Positions 29,678-36,202 of a stretch of DNA of 36,202 nucleotides are shown piece after piece. Made by a program: the position numbers and the translations under genes. Every line of letters begins with the position of its first letter. Within the stretch, counting starts at the first letter, position 1. Source of the stretch: Cyanobacteria bacterium M5B4 (lineage in GTDB: Bacteria; Cyanobacteriota; Cyanobacteriia; Pseudanabaenales; Pseudanabaenaceae); the NCBI GenBank assembly GCA_002861535.1, contig PHFO01000007.1, positions 1 to 36,202 of the forward strand, read 5' to 3'. Under the pieces are notes generated by a model. The model was not told the DNA's origin. It did no database searches and was given only the letters and a program-made list of their open reading frames with translations.

Positions 29678-30622
29678 TCATTGCCATATATCTAAGAGTG
29701 ATATAATTCTTGCCTCAGACATAACCTTGCGGTTGGCAATATCCTTTAGAGAGGAAAATTTCTGACTTTCTCTTGCAGATAAGATTTTAGTGACAATGCT
29801 TTCAGCATCTTTTTTCTTAAATCCACATTCAGATAACTTGTTCAGAATTTGTTCTCGATCTAAGCTGTTGAGGTCTTGGATGAGTTTTGTAACCCGATCG
29901 ATCGGCTTCTTCCCAGCTTTTTGTAACTCTATCTTTAGTTGTAGTATTGTTTTAACATTTTCTTCATGGAGAACCTCTAGTGTACTGATCTGGTTTTGTA
30001 GTTTTTCTGATAGCTCGTTAGACAGAACCTCTGAAACAGTCTCATCACTATTTCCCCTGGACTGTACTTGCTTGATGATTCTCTCCTCTTGTTGTCTCAA
30101 GATTTCCTCAATTGCAGATACATCTATCGCATTAGCACTAGTGTTAGAAGGAGTGATCTTTGTTTCCAGACTAGCATAATGATCTTCTAAGAAATTCTTC
30201 AAATCATCAAATATTTCTTTTCTGTTTTGATCGAGTTTAATTTGAATCTGGTCTTGAAAAATATTAATAATTTCTAGCTGGTGTTCGTCCATAAGCTCCT
30301 CAAAAGAGCTAGGATGTGTTCTTAGCTTTTCAATTTGTTCAAGTATAGCCTTCTCATTACTATCTTCCAAAATGATAGCTTGAATCATTTCTCCTTTAAG
30401 TGGAGATATTTCCCTTGCTTTTACTGCTGAATGATACTCTAAATGACCAGCAATTACTTCGTAGGATTCTAGTCCAGTGCGTCTAAGTATTATAGGATTG
30501 ATTACACCTTCCGTTTCAAGGATCAAATTGGCAATTCTCTGAATATCGTCAGCGGAAAACTTCGATTGACTCACATTGGAGGTAATCTTTTTAACAGGAA
30601 CTAGATTGATAGGCAGTTTCAT
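29678..30622 (-). CDS. Divergent ParB-like protein with coiled coil and C-terminal helix-hairpin-helix-like segment
   Basis: 314 aa; ParB/sulfiredoxin-like N terminus IQRIANLILETEGVINPIILRRTGLESYEVIAGHLEYHSAVKAREI; C terminus LDREQILNKLSECGFKKKDAESIVTKILSARESQKFSSLKDIANRKVMSEARIISLLDIW. Confidence 0.72.
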   Translation of the reverse strand: MKLPINLVPVKKITSNVSQSKFSADDIQRIANLILETEGVINPIILRRTGLESYEVIAGHLEYHSAVKAREISPLKGEMIQAIILEDSNEKAILEQIEKLRTHPSSFEELMDEHQLEIINIFQDQIQIKLDQNRKEIFDDLKNFLEDHYASLETKITPSNTSANAIDVSAIEEILRQQEERIIKQVQSRGNSDETVSEVLSNELSEKLQNQISTLEVLHEENVKTILQLKIELQKAGKKPIDRVTKLIQDLNSLDREQILNKLSECGFKKKDAESIVTKILSARESQKFSSLKDIANRKVMSEARIISLLDIWQ

Positions 30623-32116
30623 TTATGCTATTTTCCTTAAAACTTCTTGAGCAAGTTGCTTAAATTCTTTCGCTGAATCAGAATCAGGTTTGAAATCAAT
30701 AACGGATAGAGGATCAGGAATTTCTTTAATATATGAAGTTTTTTCATCGAGAATGGTCTGGGTCCTTTCAGAACATTTTGCCAGGTCTTCCTTTTCAGAA
30801 ATAATGGTTTCCATCAATTCGATTCCATAGCGTTTCATGACAGTTTGCATCCGATCTGGGAGCGTGTATTCTCGAAATTTAGCATTAGTAGAAATTTTCG
30901 TTGCCAAAACTCCCAATAACTGCAGGGGTTGCTTTCCAATAATTTTCCGAAATCCATTTACCTCGTTTATCAGGCTTTTTACATTGGTCAGTCCCTGATT
31001 AGCAAAAGGTTTTAGATCGGAGGGTATGATCAAGTAATCCGCAGCGATCAGCGCTATTCTAGCGAAAAGATTAAGGGATGGCGGCGTATCGATTATGACA
31101 ATGTCATAGTCATTTTCAACATCTAGTAGCTTTTTTATAAGAACTAATCGACTGTGATCAATATTGTTTAGATCAGACTCAGCCTTCATTAAGTCTATGT
31201 GAGAAGGGATGACATCAACTGTTGGAGTGGAGAAATTGGTAGTTTTTGCAACCTGTTTAATTGGGAAGAAATCTTCAGAGCTTAGGAGGTGCATAACATG
31301 ACAGTTTTTCAAAGTGTCGTCTGCTTCATCATCAAATTTGACTAATCCCACTGCAAAAGTGGTATTAGCTTGGCTATCTAAATCAATGATAAGAACTCTT
31401 TTCCCTTCTTTACTCAAAGCTGCCCCTAAATTGACAACGGTCGTGGTTTTACCTACTCCGCCCTTATTGTGGTAAACAGCAATCGTTTTCATCTTTTTCT
31501 CCTCAGTTGCAACTATAGGTTCAAATTCGGGAACAGGCTGGGGGGTGACTGCTAAGTCGGGAACTATTTTAACATTGTTCTCTTTATTTTTATCAATAAT
31601 TTGTGCAGATGAGCTAGTAGTCATTCTTGCTTGGGCAACTTCTGCCCAACCGATCAGGCTTTTAATTTCTGCTAAACGATCGGGTACTTCTCTGCCACTG
31701 CAACGAAAAACGATCGCTATATCTTTATCTTTTGGGGCTAGTATTCTAAAATCTTTGCCGTTAGTAAGCACTCCATAGTTGACAGATAACGATCGGATAT
31801 ATTTTTCCATCTTTCCTGTATATCTATTCAGGCTATGCTTGGGGCTTTTAGCTTCGATAATCAGAGCCAAGGGCGAATCTTTAGTAAATTTGTAAGGTAA
31901 AATCTGTTTGGTAAAGACTAAAAAATCGAGCCGAATACTACCTAAAGCTACCTCTTGATGCCAATTATGGGGACTGTAGCCGAGTGCAGGTAAAAGATAT
32001 TGGACGATGAACTTACTCTCAACTTCTGTTTCGTTACGGCAGTCATAGGGATTGAAAAATATAGGTTTATTCGGTTTATTCATCATAATTAGGCTGTTTT
32101 GGGCTAATTTCTGCAT
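30623..32116 (-). CDS. HsdR_N-like PD-(D/E)XK domain fused to ParA-family ATPase
   Basis: 497 aa; N-terminal NETEVESKFIVQYLLPALGYSPHNWHQEVALGSIRLDFLVF...LALIIEAKSPKHSL...YGVLTNGKDFRIL; C-terminal MKTIAVYHNKGGVGKTTTVVNLGAALSKEGKRVLIIDLDSQANTT...YDIVIIDTPPSLN. Confidence 0.85.
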   Translation of the reverse strand: MQKLAQNSLIMMNKPNKPIFFNPYDCRNETEVESKFIVQYLLPALGYSPHNWHQEVALGSIRLDFLVFTKQILPYKFTKDSPLALIIEAKSPKHSLNRYTGKMEKYIRSLSVNYGVLTNGKDFRILAPKDKDIAIVFRCSGREVPDRLAEIKSLIGWAEVAQARMTTSSSAQIIDKNKENNVKIVPDLAVTPQPVPEFEPIVATEEKKMKTIAVYHNKGGVGKTTTVVNLGAALSKEGKRVLIIDLDSQANTTFAVGLVKFDDEADDTLKNCHVMHLLSSEDFFPIKQVAKTTNFSTPTVDVIPSHIDLMKAESDLNNIDHSRLVLIKKLLDVENDYDIVIIDTPPSLNLFARIALIAADYLIIPSDLKPFANQGLTNVKSLINEVNGFRKIIGKQPLQLLGVLATKISTNAKFREYTLPDRMQTVMKRYGIELMETIISEKEDLAKCSERTQTILDEKTSYIKEIPDPLSVIDFKPDSDSAKEFKQLAQEVLRKIA

Positions 32117-32129
32117 CTAAGAATTGGGT

Positions 32130-33956
32130 TTAATCTAAATAAACAAAGCCATGATCATCAAATATTTTTTTGCCTTCTTGAGTCTGCAATAACCTTATGT
32201 AATTAGTAGCAGCCTGTACCGATCGGTTGTTGTTTTTATCGTAGGTGACAAACATAAAGCTGGTAATAGGATACATAGCACTTTTTATATCTGCTACATT
32301 GATTTTGCGGGGGCAATCTTGATTATTTAACACAGGAGAAATTGGTGGTTTTGACTCTGCACTAAGGGCAATAATTTTTACATTGCATTGTTTTCTCATT
32401 AAACCCAAAGAAGACCAAAAAACTGCTCCTGGTGTTTTTTGTAACAGCCTGAAGCCCTGGCTGGGATTGGAGACCCTGGTTACTGATTTTGGTAAATCCT
32501 TACTTTTAATATCTCCTAAAATAGATTTGGCTCCCTCATCTAATACTCCAGGGCGCACGATCGGTTTAATTGCTAAGTTATTCCCCCCTAATTCTTGCCA
32601 GTTTTTTACTTTGCCTGAATAAATATCTCTTAATTGCGTCAAACTTAAGCTAGAAATTTCGACACTGGGATGCACTGCTAAAGCTAAACCACCGATCGCT
32701 ACTTTTTGTTGGACTAAATCTATCCCCCTTTCTTTAGCTTTTTGCCAGATAACTTCCTCTAGGGGACGGGCAACTAGGGCAAAATCTACCTCCCCATCTA
32801 GTAACATTTGTACGGCTTTGCCACTGCTGGGCTGACCATCAATGGGATTTACATAGGACATAATCAAATCTGGATGATATTTCTTTAGCTCTGTTTCCAA
32901 GCTGTTTTTAACAAGAATCCAGCTTGTACCGCTACTAAATCTAAATGTTCCTTGGGGCAGTCCTTTACATTTTTGTATCTCTGCACAAGTATTGCGGTTG
33001 ATCAATTTAGGAAGAATAAATCCTCCCCCCAGGACTAGCATAGTTGCCATCGTTGCTAACCCGATCGGGAGCGGTTTTAATAACTTAAATAAAGGCGGAG
33101 GAGATGATACTAACTCTGTGGGTTGATGTAGCGCTACCTCTAATGTGCTGACCTCTAGGGCATTCAATACATCTTCAGCGGAAGCAAAGCGCTGTCGATA
33201 ATCCCGCTTTACCATTTTTTCTAAAATATCAATTAAATGGGGGCTAATTAAATTCAAATCTACACAAATTTGCCACTGCACTTCTCCATTACTATCTTCG
33301 CCAAAATGACTGGGCGGTACTCCCGTAAGGGCTTGAATTGCTAACATGCCTACGGCATAAATATCACTGGCAAATTTGGGTTTGCCTTGGGCTTGCTCGG
33401 CAGAAATATAACCGGAAGTGCCGATCGCTACTGATACATTGCTCCTGCCTGTGTCCTGCATTACTTGTTTAACAGCACCGAAGTCAATTAAAACTAATTT
33501 ACGATCGGATTTACGTCTAATAATGTTTTCTGGTTTGATGTCCCTATGAATTACGCCCCTATTGTGAATTGCTACTAAGATTGAGAGTATGCTTTGGAGC
33601 ATTTCTATTACTTGGGTTTCCTCCCAAGGTTTACTAGGTTCTAATTCATGACTGAGGGGATTGCCGTCTATAAATTCTTGGACTAGGAAAAATTCATTAT
33701 TTTCTTCAAAATAGGCGTAGAGTCTGGGTAATTGATCTAGGTCTCCTAGTTTTTCTAGGGTCTCTGCTTCACTGGCAAAAAGACGACGGGCTATGGCAAT
33801 AAACTCTGGGTCTTTACTTTGGGGATGGAGATGCTTGACTACGCAGGGAGGGTTGCCTGGTCGTTTTGTGTCTTCTGCGAGGTAGGTTTGTCCAAAGCCC
33901 CCTCTGCCTAGTAACTTCTTAATCCGATACCGTCCATCTAGCAGATTGTTGATCAT
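32130..33956 (-). CDS. Ser/Thr protein kinase (PknB-like) with TM helix and C-terminal PstS/PBP-like binding domain
   Basis: 608 aa; LLDGRYRIKKLLGRGGFGQTYLAEDT, GVIHRDIKPENIIRRKSDRKLVLIDFGAVKQV; TM LPIGLATMATMLVLGGGFIL; C-terminal DFALVARPLEEVIWQKAKERGIDLVQQKVAIGGLALAVHP...LTQLRDIYSGKVKNWQELGG. Confidence 0.9.
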   Translation of the reverse strand: MINNLLDGRYRIKKLLGRGGFGQTYLAEDTKRPGNPPCVVKHLHPQSKDPEFIAIARRLFASEAETLEKLGDLDQLPRLYAYFEENNEFFLVQEFIDGNPLSHELEPSKPWEETQVIEMLQSILSILVAIHNRGVIHRDIKPENIIRRKSDRKLVLIDFGAVKQVMQDTGRSNVSVAIGTSGYISAEQAQGKPKFASDIYAVGMLAIQALTGVPPSHFGEDSNGEVQWQICVDLNLISPHLIDILEKMVKRDYRQRFASAEDVLNALEVSTLEVALHQPTELVSSPPPLFKLLKPLPIGLATMATMLVLGGGFILPKLINRNTCAEIQKCKGLPQGTFRFSSGTSWILVKNSLETELKKYHPDLIMSYVNPIDGQPSSGKAVQMLLDGEVDFALVARPLEEVIWQKAKERGIDLVQQKVAIGGLALAVHPSVEISSLSLTQLRDIYSGKVKNWQELGGNNLAIKPIVRPGVLDEGAKSILGDIKSKDLPKSVTRVSNPSQGFRLLQKTPGAVFWSSLGLMRKQCNVKIIALSAESKPPISPVLNNQDCPRKINVADIKSAMYPITSFMFVTYDKNNNRSVQAATNYIRLLQTQEGKKIFDDHGFVYLD

Positions 33957-34028
33957 GGTTATGGTACTGGTACATCTATGTAAATTATGGCATTGTTCAT
34001 GCCCTCACATGGTTAAATTGTGCTCCTA

Positions 34029-35183
34029 TCAAGATTTGGTTAAGCTAGTGGGAAGGGTACTCAAATAGTGGAGCAGTATGCGGCTCTGGTGCTCGATCGT
34101 GGGCATGCGTAAAAAGTAAACCAGTCTTCTGATCCAATAGCCCAGACTGCCATCGATCCCTACTCGATCGAATAGTGCGGCTACCGCCCGATCGGTGCCC
34201 AGGCTCACCATTTCCCCCAGAGGGATGTAGGTAAAGGGCACTAGGGGCTGGTTATGGATGGAGTTATACAAATTCCAGGCGCAGTATTGGGCGGCTTGGA
34301 AGGCGGTCTGGGCAGTGGCGGGGAGGGGGGGCGTAAACCGGGCGATATCCCCCAGGGCAAAGATTTCGGGGTGATGGGGGCATTGGAGGTAGGCATTGAC
34401 GGGAATTTTTTGTCCGTCTCCGATCGGTAATTGCACTAACCAACTGGGGCTGATCGTCCCCACGGTCCACAGCACTATGTCGGTGGGGAGATGTTCCTCT
34501 TTGCCCTTTACTTCTAGGGTGACTCCCCCTGCTCTTACTGCGACTACACTGGTTTGCAGGTCAATCCATACCGATCGGCGGGCTAGCTCCTTCTCGGCGA
34601 CTTGGCGATTTACTTTGGGCGATCGGCTCAAAATTTGACTGTTGCGATCGACAATTCTAATTCTGCCCCGCTCCCCTAGCCGATCGGCTAACTTACAGGC
34701 TAGTTCTACGCCACTGGTGCCGCCGCCGGCAATCACGACGCGGATTTTTTCCCGATCGGAGTTTTCTAAGAGGGTTAGTTGCTGCTCCAGCCTTTCACAG
34801 TCTGCTAGGGTGCGAAAAGGTATGGCTTCGGTGGGTACATTAGGGGTGGTTCCCCCCAAAGCTAACACCAAGTAGGAGTATTCAAGTTGGGTGATGGTGC
34901 CTTCACTGATTATCTGCACTGTCCGATCGGGGATGTTGATCTGGGTGACATTCCCCAAACGGAAGTGAATGGGGGTATTTGCTAGCAATTCCGTAAATTT
35001 TGGCGCAATCTCCCAGGTTTCTAGCTCCGCCGTAATTTTTTCGTACAAAAGAGGCGTAAACAAAAAACGATCGTTGCGATCGATCAAAATGATGGGGGGA
35101 ATTTGCTTGCTAGGGAGTTTGGCTAGGGCGAGGGCAGTGTAGAGTCCACCAAAACCTCCCCCTAAAATGACAATAGGTTTCAT
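34029..35183 (-). CDS. Type II NAD(P)H dehydrogenase / FAD-dependent oxidoreductase (NDH-2 family)
   Basis: 384 aa; IVILGGGFGGLYTALAL, FLFTPLLYEKITAELETWEIA, VVIAGGGTSGVELACKLADRLG, IFALGDIARF. Confidence 0.9.
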   Translation of the reverse strand: MKPIVILGGGFGGLYTALALAKLPSKQIPPIILIDRNDRFLFTPLLYEKITAELETWEIAPKFTELLANTPIHFRLGNVTQINIPDRTVQIISEGTITQLEYSYLVLALGGTTPNVPTEAIPFRTLADCERLEQQLTLLENSDREKIRVVIAGGGTSGVELACKLADRLGERGRIRIVDRNSQILSRSPKVNRQVAEKELARRSVWIDLQTSVVAVRAGGVTLEVKGKEEHLPTDIVLWTVGTISPSWLVQLPIGDGQKIPVNAYLQCPHHPEIFALGDIARFTPPLPATAQTAFQAAQYCAWNLYNSIHNQPLVPFTYIPLGEMVSLGTDRAVAALFDRVGIDGSLGYWIRRLVYFLRMPTIEHQSRILLHYLSTLPTSLTKS

Positions 35184-35208
35184 GCTGTCTTACACAGTTT
35201 CGTAGAGT

Positions 35209-35610
35209 TTAGCTCAACTTGCGTACCTCTGTCCAAAATTGCGTCTGATTCAGCCCGGCGGCTGTGCGCATACATAGATTGGGGAGGGGGAACCATAGCT
35301 TTTCTTCTATTAAACAGTCTTCTTTCACAATTGTGATCGTTAAAACCCGATCGGCAGAAATCTTAAACTCTCCCTGGTATTCCCCCAAGGCATTTTGCAG
35401 TAATAGTTTGCCGCTGAAGCCTTCCCCCTGGGGCAGGGCGATCAGTTGACTGGTCTGCTGGTCTACGCAAATTTGTAACCGATCGGGGGCAACCAGTTCT
35501 ACCTTGATCTGCTGGCGCTGATTGCCCGATACCTGGGTCAGCAAATTGCGGCTAGTGCATTGGGAGAGCCAAACGCCAGCCCGTTGCTGGAAAAATTCAT
35601 AAATATTCAT
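35209..35610 (-). CDS. CpeS/CpcS/CpcU-family phycobiliprotein chromophore lyase-like protein
   Basis: 133 aa; MNIYEFFQQRAGVWLSQCTSRNL...EEKLWFPLPNLCMRTAAG. Confidence 0.65.
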   Translation of the reverse strand: MNIYEFFQQRAGVWLSQCTSRNLLTQVSGNQRQQIKVELVAPDRLQICVDQQTSQLIALPQGEGFSGKLLLQNALGEYQGEFKISADRVLTITIVKEDCLIEEKLWFPLPNLCMRTAAGLNQTQFWTEVRKLS

Positions 35611-35684
35611 AAAATCTTTGTCAAACGCTCAATAATTCTAAACTCCCTGATATAGTTTGGGGAATGAGAAGCAGAATTGGCAAG

Positions 35685-36071
35685 ATGAGTTGGCAAGTGC
35701 GGGGCGTGCGGGGTGCAACTACGATCGAGGAAAATACTGTAGAGGCGATAGAAGAGGCAACGATCGAGGTAATTACCCTGATGGAAACCGCCAATGGTAT
35801 CGATCCGATCGATATAGTCAGCGTCATTTTTTCTGTCACCCCCGACATTGATGCCGCCTTCCCTGCCCGCTTTGCCCGTACCCGCCAAGGCTGGGAATAC
35901 GTCCCCCTCTTAGATGTACAACACATGGTAGTAGAAGGCAGTTTAAGTCAGTGCATTCGCGTTTTGATGCAAGTAAATACGCCCCTGTTGCAACATCAGA
36001 TTCAACATATTTATTTGCGCCGCGCCCGGGTATTGCGTCCTGATATTGAAAGTCCCCATGGCGTAGGATAG
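35685..36071 (+). CDS. aroH: Monofunctional chorismate mutase (AroH type)
   Basis: MSWQVRGVRGATTIEENTVEAIEEATIEVI...SVIFSVTPDIDAAFPARFAR...YLRRARVLRPDI; ATG at 35685. Confidence 0.92.
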   Translation: MSWQVRGVRGATTIEENTVEAIEEATIEVITLMETANGIDPIDIVSVIFSVTPDIDAAFPARFARTRQGWEYVPLLDVQHMVVEGSLSQCIRVLMQVNTPLLQHQIQHIYLRRARVLRPDIESPHGVG

Positions 36072-36091
36072 GTTTAGCATTTTTCTAGGAT

Positions 36092-36202
36092 ATGGCAACT
36101 TCAACCGCCCCTAACTTTTGGCAAAAACTCGCAGATTGGAACGCTTCTGCCCCCCCAATCGAAACGGAAGAATCCATCCCCCTTAGAGTATTGGTACAAC
36201 TT
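36092..36202 (+). CDS. 5' end of an ORF running off the window, function not recognised
   Basis: ATG at 36092 opens MATSTAPNFWQKLADWNASAPPIETEESIPLRVLVQL with no stop before the edge. Confidence 0.5.
   Translation, partial: MATSTAPNFWQKLADWNASAPPIETEESIPLRVLVQL

Noticed and set aside
29678-32116. Interpretation as the ordinary chromosomal parABS locus
   Set aside because: No TGTTTCACGTGAAACA-type parS site noticed, ParB box is divergent, and ParA carries a nuclease-like extension. Not fully excluded without searches.
35607-35926. Minus-strand ORFs 35607-35888 and 35621-35926
   Set aside because: Antisense to aroH, which has clear family motifs.

Overview
Cyanobacterial chromosomal segment. 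Support: aerobic Mg-protoporphyrin IX monomethyl ester cyclase, a CpcU/CpeS-like phycobiliprotein lyase, cyanobacterial-type RpoZ, DUF1818, and very dense CGATCG (HIP1-core) motifs. About 30 protein-coding genes plus one tRNA-Arg(ACG). Most are housekeeping: cobL, bioB, ABC1 kinase, PP2C, grxD, dnaB, sfsA, ctp protease, ftsY, queA, pepP, leuA, rpoZ, acsF, msrA, NDH-2, aroH. Three results stand out. (1) A compact minus-strand unit at 29678-33956, low in HIP1 core over its two 3' genes: a Ser/Thr kinase fused to a PstS-like binding domain, then a ParA ATPase fused to an N-terminal HsdR_N-like PD-(D/E)XK nuclease domain, then a divergent ParB-like protein ending in a helix-hairpin-helix-like segment. 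The ParA part has its own in-frame ATG with a good Shine-Dalgarno. This is the best candidate for an undescribed system. (2) Eight apparent single-frameshift lesions, each at or beside a mononucleotide run, split otherwise well-conserved genes. All eight fit under-called homopolymers, so they probably reflect sequence quality, with real slippage or decay as the alternative. (3) A family of short elements with AGGACTTACG termini lies in intergenic regions from 11.9 to 21.5 kb, and one copy supplies the last codons of pepP. A tandem two-domain ComFB protein and a GGDEF protein suggest cyclic-dinucleotide signalling. All calls are from reading sequence and translations; no searches were run.
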